This document shows, in pieces, positions 8,740 through 18,372 of a stretch of 64,000 nt of DNA. The notes under the pieces were generated by a model. It searched no databases. It was not told the origin of the DNA and saw only the letters and a program-made list of their open reading frames with translations. The DNA comes from Eubacterium sp. (GTDB taxonomy: Bacteria; Bacillota; Clostridia; Lachnospirales; Lachnospiraceae). How positions within the stretch are numbered: position 1 is the stretch's first letter; each line of letters opens with the position of its first letter. The translations under genes and the position numbers were made by a program. The stretch is from NCBI GenBank assembly GCA_016292095.1, contig JAEFAB010000052.1:1-64000 (forward strand), given 5' to 3'.

Positions 8740-9203
8740 TGACTGAAATTATTGAATATTATGATTCTACAAACAAAGAACATTGGCTTGCTGAGATTGC
8801 AAAGAGTGATTGGCGTGCCGGACAGTTGCTTTATGAACTGATTCGAGACGATAAATTGAAAAATTTATGTGGAGAAAATGCAAAAGTGTTGTTGCTCGTG
8901 GATGGAGAAAAGTTGATATCATATTGCACATATGTGGAGCAGGATGAAATCAATGAACCGGAAATCAAACCGTGGATTGGTTTTGTATATACATTTCCAG
9001 AATATAGAGGAAAGAGACTTTTTGGTAATCTGGTTGAGTGTGCCTGTGCTTTGGCAAGGGAGGAAGGATATGATGTATTACATGTTTCAACAGAGACCAT
9101 AGGAATCTATGAAACATATGGTTTTATCTATTGGAAGAGTATGCCGAGCATTTACGGGTGGACGAGTAGAGTGTATCGAAAGAATCTAAAAAAAGCAAAG
9201 TAG
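8739..9203 (+). CDS. GNAT-family N-acetyltransferase
   Basis: A 154-residue acetyl-CoA-dependent transferase. The start ATG shares its A with the NUDIX stop codon (TAATG), a strong sign of translational coupling; an in-frame ATG at 8688 lies inside the NUDIX gene and has no ribosome site. The acetyl-CoA pyrophosphate loop is YTFPEYRGKRLFGNL (variant of R/QxxGxG/A), followed by an alpha helix and IYETYGFIYWK, the usual GNAT motif B end. The acceptor substrate is unknown. It is the last gene before a strong terminator, so it closes the probable DUF6548-helicase-NUDIX-GNAT operon. Confidence 0.82.
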   Translation: MTEIIEYYDSTNKEHWLAEIAKSDWRAGQLLYELIRDDKLKNLCGENAKVLLLVDGEKLISYCTYVEQDEINEPEIKPWIGFVYTFPEYRGKRLFGNLVECACALAREEGYDVLHVSTETIGIYETYGFIYWKSMPSIYGWTSRVYRKNLKKAK

Positions 9204-9231
9204 CACATCCGGTGCTACTTTGTTTCTTTTT
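9196..9231 (+). terminator. Intrinsic terminator closing the helicase-NUDIX-GNAT unit
   Basis: CAAAGTAGCAC pairs with GTGCTACTTTG around ATCCG, followed by a T-rich run. The left arm overlaps the GNAT stop codon. Confidence 0.85.
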
Positions 9232-9356
9232 GCAATGGTTGAAACCATAGGAAGTACTACAACAAGTTTCTCCGTCAGTTTATGAAAGAAATGGTTCAAA
9301 ATAAAACCAAGAATAATGGTGAATTGTGAAATGGCTAACGGCAGGTTTTGAGCTGG

Positions 9357-9386
9357 TTGTAATAATAGAACAACGGGTGTTATAAT
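9357..9386 (+). promoter_or_regulatory. Promoter of the small membrane protein gene
   Basis: TTGTAA (9357-9362), 18-base spacer, TATAAT (9381-9386). The preceding bases 9232-9356 hold only a short open frame without a start (residual coding-like text, not called). Confidence 0.55.
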
Positions 9387-9425
9387 AGAGCAATAGGTAA
9401 TATACTCGAATAGGAGGTGCGAGTG

Positions 9426-9605
9426 GTGAAAAACTATCAGTGGTGGTATTTTGCTGCAGCATTAAATGTTATTGCAGCAGTCATTTGGATATTTGGCAAT
9501 ACGAACAGAACGCTAGGTATAGTGTTTTTGGTATTAGGCATTGTAGATTGGAACCAGGCAGTAATGCAAAAGAAAAAAGAAAATGATAATGATAAAGAGC
9601 AGTAA
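9426..9605 (+). CDS. Small membrane protein, about 59 residues
   Basis: GTG 9426 is preferred because AGGAGG (9412-9417) lies eight bases upstream; GTG 9423 is the alternative, one codon longer. The protein has two hydrophobic helices (NVIAAVIWIFG and LGIVFLVLGIVDW), an N-terminal Tyr/Trp-rich stretch and a Lys/Asp/Glu-rich tail. No family is recognised. Its own promoter and terminator suggest it is a real, independently expressed gene. Confidence 0.65.
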   Translation: MKNYQWWYFAAALNVIAAVIWIFGNTNRTLGIVFLVLGIVDWNQAVMQKKKENDNDKEQ

Positions 9606-9623
9606 TTTAACTGCTCTTTTTTT
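9594..9623 (+). terminator. Intrinsic terminator after the small membrane protein
   Basis: AAAGAGCAGT pairs with ACTGCTCTTT, followed by seven T residues. The left arm overlaps the end of the gene. Confidence 0.85.
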
Positions 9624-9803
9624 GCGTGGAATTAATAATACGAAAGAGTACGAAAAGTTTGGAACGTTTCGGATATAATTAGGAATTTACTATGCTTTCA
9701 GAATGTATTATGATGAATTTATAGGGGCAAGAACGGATATATTAAATAATGTTATTGAAGATAAAATAGTCATTGGAAGTTCGATGACAGAAAGGAGTGA
9801 ACT

Positions 9804-11309
9804 ATGGAAAAAATACTAAAAATAATTCTCGCCATCACGTTGAGTTTGGCAATGGTTGTTGAATGTTTTTCCGGGATGAATTTGGAAGCAAATGCGGCCG
9901 ACATTGTTGAATCAACGGAATTAAGAGGACCGTTGGCGTTTATATTAGAACACACAAATTTTGACAGCCATTATATATCAGGAAGTATTTATGCTGCAGA
10001 TGGACAGGAAGACTGTACATATACCATTTTTGTAGATGGGGAAATATTTGCGGAAAATTTGGAAGCCGGAGATTTTCTGGTTGATGGAATTCAGGGAGGA
10101 AATCATACAGTCAGCTGTAGAACTTTCAAGGATGGTGTTTATTCAACCGTTACAGATGATATGATTAAGAATATTTGCATTCAAGAATCTTTTTATTTGG
10201 AAGCTTCCAGCGATACTACGGCATTTGAAGATAGCTGTGACGAGGGATTAAACTATATTTGGCGCAATGGAACACTTTTGCCGAAAGTTGTAGCATCTGC
10301 CGCAACAGAAGACGAACAATTTCCGGCTAGAAATTCTATCGATGGAAAGATGGATACTTCTTGGCAAAGTAAGGAAAAGGAGAATCAGTGGATTTTAATT
10401 GACTTGGGAAAGGTGAAACCAATCCGTTCTGTCTGTATTCTTTGGGGGGACGCCAGTGCAGAGGATTATATGATCCAAACCTCTAAAGATGGAAAATCTT
10501 TTCGAACTGCTGCGTATGTTACGGATGCGCGAAGCTGGGGACAGAATGATAAGAGAGATACGGTTATTATTGATAATGATGTTGAAGGGCGTTTTGTTAA
10601 ATTGATACCAAAATTAGGTTATTCTACGACCTACTACGAAATTTATGAAGTTGCAGTATATGGAAGCGATGATTCTGTCGATATAGAACCGGGAACAGAA
10701 GAAACTTCCGAAGAAAATACAACAGAAGAAATATCAACCGAAGAAAATACAACTGAAGAAAGTTCAACAGTTGAAATTACCACGGATGAAACAACAACAT
10801 CAGAAGAGTCTACATCAGAAGAGTCTACATCAGAAGAATCTACAGGGGAAATCAGCACTGGGGAAGAAACCAGCAATGAAATTACTTCTGGAGAAATGAC
10901 TACGAATGAAAGTACAACAGCTGAGATTACGACAAAGGAAGAAACACGTGCAGAAGTGACTACAGTGGAAAAGACTACTGCAACTAAACCTACTGTAGCA
11001 ATCCCTGTAAAAATTGGACAAGCTTCGATTAAGAAAGTCGAAAAGAAGAAAAAGTCGGCTAAAACTATTAAAGTGATATTAAATAAAACAAATGATGCAG
11101 CAGGTTATCAGGTTGCTGTTTATAACGACAAGAAGACAGCGAAGAAGAATAAAAAAGCGATTATTACAAAAATAGTCAAAAAATTGAAATTTGAAATTGT
11201 ATCAAAGAAATTGAAAAATAAGAAAGATTTATATGTCAGAGTAAGAGCCTATAAACTGAACGGAAAAAAGAAAGTGTATGGGTCTTGGTCAGCTCTGAAG
11301 AAAACTTAA
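9804..11309 (+). CDS. Secreted discoidin-domain protein with acidic repeat linker and basic Fn3-like tail
   Basis: A 501-residue exported protein. Residues 1-31 are a signal peptide ending in EANAAD. Residues about 35-150 look like an Ig-like fold. Residues about 160-292 are an F5/8 type C (discoidin, CBM32-like) domain, with NSIDGKMDTSWQS and WILIDLGKVKPIRSVCI as clear marks; such domains bind glycans. Residues about 295-400 are a low-complexity Thr/Ser/Glu linker. The last 95 residues are very basic and Fn3-like, ending in YVRVRAYKLNGKKKVYGSWS. The same tail type is present in the proteins at 14808 and 19953. No enzymatic domain and no LPxTG motif were seen. AAAGGAG precedes the ATG; a TATAAT lies at 9674-9679, without a clear -35. 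The role is likely glycan binding or adhesion. Confidence 0.8.
   Translation: MEKILKIILAITLSLAMVVECFSGMNLEANAADIVESTELRGPLAFILEHTNFDSHYISGSIYAADGQEDCTYTIFVDGEIFAENLEAGDFLVDGIQGGNHTVSCRTFKDGVYSTVTDDMIKNICIQESFYLEASSDTTAFEDSCDEGLNYIWRNGTLLPKVVASAATEDEQFPARNSIDGKMDTSWQSKEKENQWILIDLGKVKPIRSVCILWGDASAEDYMIQTSKDGKSFRTAAYVTDARSWGQNDKRDTVIIDNDVEGRFVKLIPKLGYSTTYYEIYEVAVYGSDDSVDIEPGTEETSEENTTEEISTEENTTEESSTVEITTDETTTSEESTSEESTSEESTGEISTGEETSNEITSGEMTTNESTTAEITTKEETRAEVTTVEKTTATKPTVAIPVKIGQASIKKVEKKKKSAKTIKVILNKTNDAAGYQVAVYNDKKTAKKNKKAIITKIVKKLKFEIVSKKLKNKKDLYVRVRAYKLNGKKKVYGSWSALKKT
10797..10841 (+). repeat. Three in-frame 15-base repeats in the linker
   Basis: The unit ACATCAGAAGAGTCT occurs three times head to tail, the third with one base changed, coding for (TSEES)x3. 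Being a multiple of three, copy-number change would alter linker length but not the frame. Confidence 0.85.
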
Positions 11310-11514
11310 ATACTGTAAATGAGAATTTATTGATTGTATTAAAAGCGGTTAGTGTTTTGTCACGACCTTATGAAATAAACAAACTATTGGTGAAATTTGA
11401 CAAAAAAACATATAAATGCATTTGTTTTATACAGGTGTATTGAAATTGTACAAATAATAAATTAGAATGAACCTAAGGATGAAAAACGGAAAAATTCATT
11501 TTTAGGAGGTATTT

Positions 11515-14500
11515 ATGAAACTAGTAAAGAAACTTTTGGGCACAATTCTGGTGTTGGCAGTTATTGCAACATCAGGAGATGTGCCTTTTGTGCGTGAGAC
11601 TACGGAGATAGTTCAGGCAGCTGAGGTTAGTTCCGGCAGATGTGGTGCAAGCGTCTATTGGTCTTTTGACTATCGAACCGGTACTTTAACATTAACCGGA
11701 AGCGGAAGTACTTATGACTACACTTACTATCAGTATCAGGCCAATGTTACCCCATGGCATCATCTGTATACCAAAATGAAGCGTGTTGTAGTCAGTGATA
11801 ACATTACGCATTTTGGTACCTATTTATTCCTGGGATTGGCCAGCATTGATGAAATCGAGGTGCCGGCTTCTGCGGACTTTGACGTAAATGCATTCAGCTC
11901 ACTGAGAACTGTTAATACTGTTCACATCACAAAGGGAAATTCTGTGATGACCAATTACAGTGATGCGACAGTAACCCCTTGGGGAAAGGAAACAGTAAAA
12001 CATGTCATCGTAGAGGACGGAGTAAAGAACATTTCCGCCAACGCTTTTTATAACTGTGGAGGAATTGAAAAAATTACCATTGCTGACAGCGTTGAGAGAA
12101 TTGACGGTGCATCTTTTATGAACTGTACATCATTGAAAGAATTGTCCGTTCCTTGTTCCGTTGAATTTCCTACGGGAGGAACATCGATGGTAATGTTCTA
12201 CAACAATCCGGTTTTTGACAAGGTTACCATTACCAAAGGAACCGGCTCCATGAAGAAGTACAGCACATCTCCTGCATCTTCTGCAAATACATTTTGCGGT
12301 GTACTTCCTTGGGCAAGATCCGAAAATGTTTACATTGAATCCGGTGTAAAGAAAATTACGGATTATGCATTCTATTATGGAAAAGAAAAGAATATTATTC
12401 TTCCGGAAAGTGTGGAAGAAATCGGTACAAGCTCATTTTATGGTTCTAGTCTGGAAAGTATTGCGATTTTAAATTCCAACTGTGTGATTCCGGATTCAGC
12501 ATCAACCATTGCCAGTGGTGCTACCATTTATTACATCAAGTACAATGACAATGTATATAACTATGCAACAAAGTATAGCCGAACAATGTTGGGCGGCGTT
12601 CTGTTGACTGACGGAATTGAAAGCTACTCTTATATTGCCAATAAAAAGTATGCCTTCTATACACCGGAAGAAAGCGATTACTTTAATACATACACAGTGA
12701 AGTACAGTGGCGCTCAATTAGTTCATTTGAACGGATATTTGTATGATGCGGCAAACAAACAGCTTGCAAAAGGTACCATGACTTCTGCCGGTGAGGTTGA
12801 TATGACCAACTACCTAGAAGCCGGATATTCCTATATGTACTGTATTGATCCTGTAGATTACGGATATTATCATAATGAGGTTACCTATCCATTCTACAAT
12901 TTGTATTTCCAAAAGAAACAGTTAAATATATGCCAAGGAAGCATCGTAGCGGAAAATGAATTGACGGATAAACAGGTTGTGGAACTGAACATGGAAGATT
13001 CAGACGGCGTGGAAGGTTATTACTGGGGAACCAGCAGCTATTACAGAGCCAATGCGTACTATGAATGTACATCGAAGAAAAAAGTAACACGTTACACAGC
13101 ACAGGATATTGCCACAACCGATGCAATCTATTATCTGGCAGTGAAAGATAAATTAGGCAATGTTTACAACGTAGCGCAGGCGACCTTCTGCAAAACCACT
13201 TTAGAATTAAATAAAGGGTCCTACAATCAGTTGTCCCTTGATTGTGATTACATTATAACGAAGAAAGGTAACACCATTACGCTTCCAAAGATGCACTGTT
13301 CTTATTACGAAAAAACAGTAGGACAGGATCAGGGTGTTTCCAGAGAATTTAACGGATGGACTACCAGAAGCACATACAACTGGAAATCCAGTACCGATTT
13401 GCCGGATACAGTGACCTTTACCGTAAACGGAAACTCAAAATACTATGCGGTTTGGAAATTAGGGGTGGATGATATCAGATATTCCTTTACAAACGGAAGA
13501 GGAAGTCTTGGATACTCTTACAATTACAGTATTCCGGCCTCAAGTTATGGCCTTGTTTACGGATACAGCAGTGTCTACAATCTTTTGAAAAAAGTGAAAC
13601 CTTGGGGTGGTAGCTGTTACGGCTTTGCTACAACAGCAGGAATGTTCCTGTCAAAGACATCGGATTTGCATGTTACAGATTTTGACTCCACAGCAAAAAA
13701 TGCACTGGCATTAAAACGTGACAGCAAAGGAGCGTTGTATCCTTTTGACGTGAGAACGCTGATTGAAGCAATGCAGGTATCACAGTTCTTAGCAGATTAT
13801 AAGAGAGTTTACATTAACAGCTATAATTCTTCTGCTTGTGATTTAACTCCGTTGCTTTCAGCAATCGACCAGGTAAAAAATACTGGAAACGGCGTTCAGA
13901 TTGCACTTTTCGGAGACGATGGCGGACACGCTCTGTTAGCCTATGATTACAAGAGAATTACTCAGAACCAGCTCTATATTTATATTTACGATCCAAACTT
14001 TACCCATGGAAGATACATTTCCCTGACGACCAATGGAAATAAGCTGGTGGGTTGGCGCTACTACATTAACAATGATGAGTGGTGGGGAAGCAGTTATAAC
14101 ACCTCTTATACGAAAAACTTCATTGAATACGAAACCATTGATATGTATTCAGCTCCATGGAAAAACAGAGACACCGATGAGGATTCTTATTACAGCCTGT
14201 TGCTGATTGAATCCCAGTGTGTGAAAGTTACAGATGCAAACGGCAATGTCGTTTATAAGATTAACGGACATACCATTCAGGGTAATGAGAGCGTCAGAGA
14301 TTTGGAACCGTATATTTCCGATGAAGGCGTAACCTTGTTAAGAGTTCCGGTAGGCGAATATACCATTACAAATCTGGATAAAAAGGCAGATTCGTTAACC
14401 GTCAATGCAGCCAACAGCGAAAACGGTGTCAATGTAACCACATCTGCCAACACGGTTACAGTAAATGTTTCGGCAAAAGATGGATTGAATTCCGCAACCG

Positions 14501-14766
14501 TTGATGCAAGCAAGGGTGATACCTATGACATTGAAATGACTTACATCAATGATGACGTGGATAATAAACTTTCCATCAACGGTACCGCACCGGCTTCCGA
14601 AGAAGTTGTTATGGATTACTCTGACAACAATCTTTCTGTGGAAGGAACAGACAAGTTTACTATGAAGGTAAACGGAAACAAGTTCAAGAAGGTGAAGAGA
14701 GAACATGTAAAGAATCGCTTCAAGATGAATAAAGATTTATCAAAACAGAAAATTGTCAATAAATAA
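11515..14766 (+). CDS. Secreted BspA-type leucine-rich-repeat protein with cysteine-protease-like domain
   Basis: A 1083-residue exported protein. A signal peptide occupies residues 1-37. Residues about 40-330 contain BspA/LRR_5-type repeats (for example VKNISANAFYNCGGIEKITI). Residues about 560-650 look like an InlB B-repeat (REFNGWTT, then YYAVWKLG). Residues about 655-870 carry a papain-like arrangement: Cys701 in WGGSCYGFA, His805 in GGHALLAYD, and Asp826/Asn828 in YDPN, the order Cys-His-Asp/Asn typical of C39/C70-like peptidases or transglutaminase folds. A beta-rich C-terminal region follows. The pair LRR adhesin plus protease suggests action on host or microbial surface proteins, but the substrate is unknown. 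TAGGAGG lies before the ATG. Confidence 0.8.
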   Translation: MKLVKKLLGTILVLAVIATSGDVPFVRETTEIVQAAEVSSGRCGASVYWSFDYRTGTLTLTGSGSTYDYTYYQYQANVTPWHHLYTKMKRVVVSDNITHFGTYLFLGLASIDEIEVPASADFDVNAFSSLRTVNTVHITKGNSVMTNYSDATVTPWGKETVKHVIVEDGVKNISANAFYNCGGIEKITIADSVERIDGASFMNCTSLKELSVPCSVEFPTGGTSMVMFYNNPVFDKVTITKGTGSMKKYSTSPASSANTFCGVLPWARSENVYIESGVKKITDYAFYYGKEKNIILPESVEEIGTSSFYGSSLESIAILNSNCVIPDSASTIASGATIYYIKYNDNVYNYATKYSRTMLGGVLLTDGIESYSYIANKKYAFYTPEESDYFNTYTVKYSGAQLVHLNGYLYDAANKQLAKGTMTSAGEVDMTNYLEAGYSYMYCIDPVDYGYYHNEVTYPFYNLYFQKKQLNICQGSIVAENELTDKQVVELNMEDSDGVEGYYWGTSSYYRANAYYECTSKKKVTRYTAQDIATTDAIYYLAVKDKLGNVYNVAQATFCKTTLELNKGSYNQLSLDCDYIITKKGNTITLPKMHCSYYEKTVGQDQGVSREFNGWTTRSTYNWKSSTDLPDTVTFTVNGNSKYYAVWKLGVDDIRYSFTNGRGSLGYSYNYSIPASSYGLVYGYSSVYNLLKKVKPWGGSCYGFATTAGMFLSKTSDLHVTDFDSTAKNALALKRDSKGALYPFDVRTLIEAMQVSQFLADYKRVYINSYNSSACDLTPLLSAIDQVKNTGNGVQIALFGDDGGHALLAYDYKRITQNQLYIYIYDPNFTHGRYISLTTNGNKLVGWRYYINNDEWWGSSYNTSYTKNFIEYETIDMYSAPWKNRDTDEDSYYSLLLIESQCVKVTDANGNVVYKINGHTIQGNESVRDLEPYISDEGVTLLRVPVGEYTITNLDKKADSLTVNAANSENGVNVTTSANTVTVNVSAKDGLNSATVDASKGDTYDIEMTYINDDVDNKLSINGTAPASEEVVMDYSDNNLSVEGTDKFTMKVNGNKFKKVKREHVKNRFKMNKDLSKQKIVNK

Positions 14767-14768
14767 AA

Positions 14769-14798
14769 AGAAGGGGACTGCACTGTGCAGTCCCTTTT
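14769..14798 (+). terminator. Terminator between convergent surface-protein genes
   Basis: AAGGGGACTGCA pairs with TGCAGTCCCTTTT, flanked by A residues on the left and T residues on the right, so it can work in both directions for the genes on either side. Confidence 0.85.
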
Positions 14799-14807
14799 AA
14801 AGTGTAA

Positions 14808-15977
14808 CTATTTAATTTTGATTTTCTTTGCCTTTGTCCATTTGCTGTAAAGCTTTGTGCTTCCTTTTTTGCAGAATGCACGAACCTGAACGGTATAGGT
14901 TTTCTTTGATTTTAATTTCTTGATTTTCTTGGAAATAGACTTAGTTGTTTTGAATGATTTAGTTGTCCATTTCTTAGCACCGGATTTTTTATAGCGAATG
15001 CTGATACCGGTCTGACCTTTAACTGCAGTAACTTTAAGTTTAAAGGCTTTCTTTGAAGCTTTAATTTTTGCAGTTGGTGTTTTTAAAATTGAATTCACTG
15101 TAACTTTAATGGTTGACTTCTTTTCAGTTGTCATATTCTTTACAGTAATACGAACATACTTATAACCATCACGGTTGATATCTCTGTCAGAAAGTTTTGG
15201 ATTGAGTTCAATTTTAAATTTTGAAAATGATTTATTTCCTGCGGAAAAATCCGGATAGTTCTTCTGGAAATCTGCTACTACTTTCTCGTCATTAAACATC
15301 ACTGTTAATACGGAAAGAATGGAATTGTAAGCACAAGAAGTAAGTTTATCCTTTTCACCAATCAGAATAACATAGTCAGTTCCGTCAGTCTGCTTGCTGA
15401 AGCTGACATTTCCTTTGCTACAGGAAGCAAATCCGTCTCCGGCAATGTACTGTTTCATAGACTGTAAATTATTCACTCTGATATAGACTTTGGACATATC
15501 TACCAATGGAACTTTTTTACTGAGATCCATTGCGATTTTTCCACCACCGTTAGAGTATTTGGTTACCTGGAACCCTTCGTTTTCAACGGTGTATTCCCCA
15601 GCCTCATCTGTTTGTAAAGATGGCATTAATTCTTCATACTGATATCCGTGTAAGTATCCTACGCAGTCAGCAATTAACAAGCCTGTCATAGGTCCCAATA
15701 AATTGTCCTTCGGAAATTTTACCGATAAAATAGTTCCGTTTAAGTGATATGTTACACTGTAGGCTGTTTCGCCTGATCTCCAACCAACATCCATAGTATC
15801 TCCGGAAACTTTTGCTTTCCATACAATATCATGCTCCAGATATTCCTTTACGGTTGGACAATTGTTAAAAGCCACTGCGACTTCGTCTAAAGTTGGGGTT
15901 TTTGCGGCAACCCGTACCTGTGCTGCAAAGAGCATCATGAGTGTTAGCACTGCTAACCGTGTTAAAAATTTTTTCAT
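14808..15977 (-). CDS. Secreted protein of unknown function with basic Fn3-like tail
   Basis: A 389-residue exported protein. Residues 1-25 are a signal peptide ending near VRVAAK. The central part (about 26-290) is not recognised; it has a beta-rich texture and no visible catalytic motif. Residues about 295-389 are a very basic Fn3-like domain (SIRYKKSGAKKW, then KTYTVQVRAF, then LYSKWTKAKKIKIK), related in pattern to the tails of the proteins at 9804 and 19953. The gene is preceded by a GGAGGATG-like site. It faces the LRR protein gene and probably has its own promoter in the 15978-16081 gap, where I found no convincing boxes. Confidence 0.7.
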   Translation of the reverse strand: MKKFLTRLAVLTLMMLFAAQVRVAAKTPTLDEVAVAFNNCPTVKEYLEHDIVWKAKVSGDTMDVGWRSGETAYSVTYHLNGTILSVKFPKDNLLGPMTGLLIADCVGYLHGYQYEELMPSLQTDEAGEYTVENEGFQVTKYSNGGGKIAMDLSKKVPLVDMSKVYIRVNNLQSMKQYIAGDGFASCSKGNVSFSKQTDGTDYVILIGEKDKLTSCAYNSILSVLTVMFNDEKVVADFQKNYPDFSAGNKSFSKFKIELNPKLSDRDINRDGYKYVRITVKNMTTEKKSTIKVTVNSILKTPTAKIKASKKAFKLKVTAVKGQTGISIRYKKSGAKKWTTKSFKTTKSISKKIKKLKSKKTYTVQVRAFCKKGSTKLYSKWTKAKKIKIK

Positions 15978-16081
15978 TTTTTCATCCTCCTGAAAGCATT
16001 TTACTAATAAGTGAACGGAAAGTCTACCTTTTTAAAAAAATAAAGTAAAAGGTTTATAAAATTAAATGTTTCAAAAAAAAG

Positions 16082-16110
16082 TTGACAGTCGAAAAAAATG
16101 GATGTAACAT
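16082..16110 (+). promoter_or_regulatory. Promoter in front of glnN leader
   Basis: Perfect TTGACA (16082-16087), 17-base spacer, TAACAT (16105-16110). Transcription would start near 16117, only a few bases before a strong hairpin terminator. Confidence 0.6.
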
Positions 16111-16123
16111 ATGCGCATAAGAC

Positions 16124-16167
16124 AAAGGCGTCTTGGAGAGGAACTCCAAGGCGCTTTCTTTTTTTTT
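16124..16167 (+). terminator. Intrinsic terminator in the glnN leader (possible attenuator)
   Basis: A 14-base-pair stem (16125-16138 with 16144-16157, two G-U pairs) closes a five-base loop and runs into a T tract with one C, to 16167. It stands between the promoter at 16082 and glnN at 16228. Transcripts must pass it to reach glnN, so antitermination is likely. In other clostridia glutamine synthetase leaders are controlled by ANTAR-type antiterminators; whether that holds here is inference. Confidence 0.75.
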
Positions 16168-16227
16168 GAAGAAGTGCAAAGAAATGTCTTAATAATTTGT
16201 AATGGATAGTTGGAAAGGAGAACTATA

Positions 16228-18327
16228 ATGAAAGCAGAAAACGTACCTAATCTTTTTGGCTCAAAGGTATTTGATGACAGAGTGATGAGAGCGAGACTTT
16301 CAGACGACATTTATAACTCATTAAAGAAAACAATTGATGAAAACACACGATTGGATGACAAGGTTGCAGATTCCGTTGCAGCAGAAATGAAGAAATGGGC
16401 AGTGGAAAACGGAGCAACCCATTATACACATTGGTTTCAGCCACTGACAGGAATCACAGCTGAAAAGCATGACAGTTTCATTACACCTTCACCGGACGGC
16501 GGAGTTATTATGGAATTTTCAGGAAAAGAATTAATTAAAGGTGAACCGGATGCTTCTTCATTCCCTTCAGGCGGATTGAGAGCAACATTCGAAGCCAGAG
16601 GATATACAGCATGGGATCCTACATCTTATGCATTTATTAAAGATCATACACTTTGTATCCCAACAGCATTCTGTTCTTACTCAGGAGATGCATTAGATAA
16701 GAAGACACCATTGTTGAGATCTATGCAGGCATTAAACCGTCAGGCAAAGAGAGTTTTAAAACTCTTCGGAAAAGAAGTAAAGAATGTTAGAACAAGCGTT
16801 GGTCCTGAACAGGAATACTTCCTTGTAGATCAGGAAATGTTCAACAAGAGACCGGACTTAATTTATACAGGAAGAACCCTTTTCGGTGCAATGCCACCTA
16901 AGGGACAGGAATTAGATGACCACTATTTTGGTGTAATCAAACCGAGAGTATCCGCATTTATGGAAGAATTAAACGAAGAACTTTGGAAGCTTGGAATTCT
17001 TGCTAAGACAGAGCATAACGAAGTTGCTCCTGCACAGCACGAATTAGCTCCGATTTTCTCTACAACAAACGTTGCTACAGATAACAACCAGCTTACAATG
17101 GAAATTATGCAGAAGGTTGCAAGAAAGCATAACATGGTATGTCTTCTTCATGAAAAACCATTCGCAGGAGTAAATGGTTCCGGTAAGCATAACAACTGGT
17201 CAATGGCTACAGACACCGGTGCAAACCTTCTTTCACCTGGTGATACACCAAGCGAAAACGCTCAGTTCTTATTAATGCTTTGTGCGGTAATCCAGGCTGT
17301 AGATGATTATCAGGATTTATTAAGACTTTCTGTTGCAACAGCAGGAAACGACCACAGACTTGGAGCAAATGAAGCACCACCTGCTATCATTTCTATCTTC
17401 TTAGGTGATGAATTAACAGCAATTCTTGATGCAATCAAGAACGATCAGCCATACGAAGGAACAGAAAAAGTAATGATGAAACTTGGTGTGCATGCACTTC
17501 CAAGATTCTCAAGAGATACAACAGACAGAAACCGTACTTCACCTTTCGCATTTACAGGAAACAAGTTCGAATTCAGATCTCTTGGTTCTGCAAACAGTAT
17601 TGCATGCTGTAACATTATGTTAAACTCAGCAGTTGCAGAAAGTTTGAAGCAGTTTGCTGATAGACTTGAAGGCGCAGAAAACTTTGAAAATGAATTACAT
17701 GAATTAATTAAAGATACTATCAAGGCACATGAAAGAATCATCTTCAACGGAAATGGTTACGGTGAAGAATGGATTGAAGAAGCTACAAAGGTTCGTGGTC
17801 TTTCAAATCTTAAGACAACAGCAGACGCTATGCCACATCTTTTAGATGAAAAGAACATGACAATGCTTATGGAACACAAGGTATTTACAGAAACAGAACT
17901 TCACTCCAGATGTGAAATTATGTTGGAAAACTATAGCAAGACTGTAAATATTGAAGCGCATACAATGGTAGATATGGTAAGAAAGAGTTACCTTCCTGCA
18001 ATTGAAGGTTATATGTATAGCCTTGCAAAGACAACTTCATTAATGAAGTCTGTAAGTTCTAACGTAAAATGCAATTACGAAGTATCTACAATGGAAAGAC
18101 TTTCAGAATTAACAGATTGTATTCTTGAAGCAACTCAGAGTCTTGAACACAAGCTGGATACATTGATGGAATTTGATAACATTATCAAGACATCTGAAGC
18201 AGTTCGTGATGAAATCCTTCCTGCAATGGAAACTTTAAGAAAATATGTTGATGAAGCAGAAATGCTTACTTCTGAAAGATATTGGCCGGTACCAAGCTAT
18301 GGCAAATTACTTTTCAGTGTATACTAA
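16228..18327 (+). CDS. glnN: Glutamine synthetase type III
   Basis: Joins ammonia to glutamate with ATP to make glutamine, in the cytosol. At 700 residues it matches the large GSIII class and not the 450-residue GSI. Diagnostic segments are [41 protein letters not shown] and [14 protein letters not shown], which include the metal and glutamate binding residues. ATG 16228 is used because AAAGGAG lies just before it; the in-frame TTG at 16210 has no site. purF follows after 45 bases in the same direction, so glutamine production and its use in purine synthesis are adjacent. Confidence 0.96.
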   Translation: MKAENVPNLFGSKVFDDRVMRARLSDDIYNSLKKTIDENTRLDDKVADSVAAEMKKWAVENGATHYTHWFQPLTGITAEKHDSFITPSPDGGVIMEFSGKELIKGEPDASSFPSGGLRATFEARGYTAWDPTSYAFIKDHTLCIPTAFCSYSGDALDKKTPLLRSMQALNRQAKRVLKLFGKEVKNVRTSVGPEQEYFLVDQEMFNKRPDLIYTGRTLFGAMPPKGQELDDHYFGVIKPRVSAFMEELNEELWKLGILAKTEHNEVAPAQHELAPIFSTTNVATDNNQLTMEIMQKVARKHNMVCLLHEKPFAGVNGSGKHNNWSMATDTGANLLSPGDTPSENAQFLLMLCAVIQAVDDYQDLLRLSVATAGNDHRLGANEAPPAIISIFLGDELTAILDAIKNDQPYEGTEKVMMKLGVHALPRFSRDTTDRNRTSPFAFTGNKFEFRSLGSANSIACCNIMLNSAVAESLKQFADRLEGAENFENELHELIKDTIKAHERIIFNGNGYGEEWIEEATKVRGLSNLKTTADAMPHLLDEKNMTMLMEHKVFTETELHSRCEIMLENYSKTVNIEAHTMVDMVRKSYLPAIEGYMYSLAKTTSLMKSVSSNVKCNYEVSTMERLSELTDCILEATQSLEHKLDTLMEFDNIIKTSEAVRDEILPAMETLRKYVDEAEMLTSERYWPVPSYGKLLFSVY

Positions 18328-18372
18328 AATAAAATCAGCCTACAAATTAATAAAATGCATGGAGGCATAAAA

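Noticed and set aside
9232-9320. Coding-like residual frame after the GNAT terminator
   Set aside because: No start codon with a ribosome site and only about 23 codons; may be a gene remnant but this cannot be supported.
9674-9679. TATAAT upstream of the discoidin protein gene as a full promoter
   Set aside because: The -10 is perfect but no convincing -35 was found at 16-18 bases, so it is mentioned only with the gene.
9703-9819. Short open frame upstream of the discoidin protein gene (39 codons)
   Set aside because: It overlaps the start of a clear gene in another frame and has no ribosome site; treated as non-coding.
10797-10841. Short direct repeats considered as a CRISPR array
   Set aside because: The units are contiguous, 15 bases, without spacers and code a Thr-Ser-Glu linker, so this is a low-complexity protein repeat.
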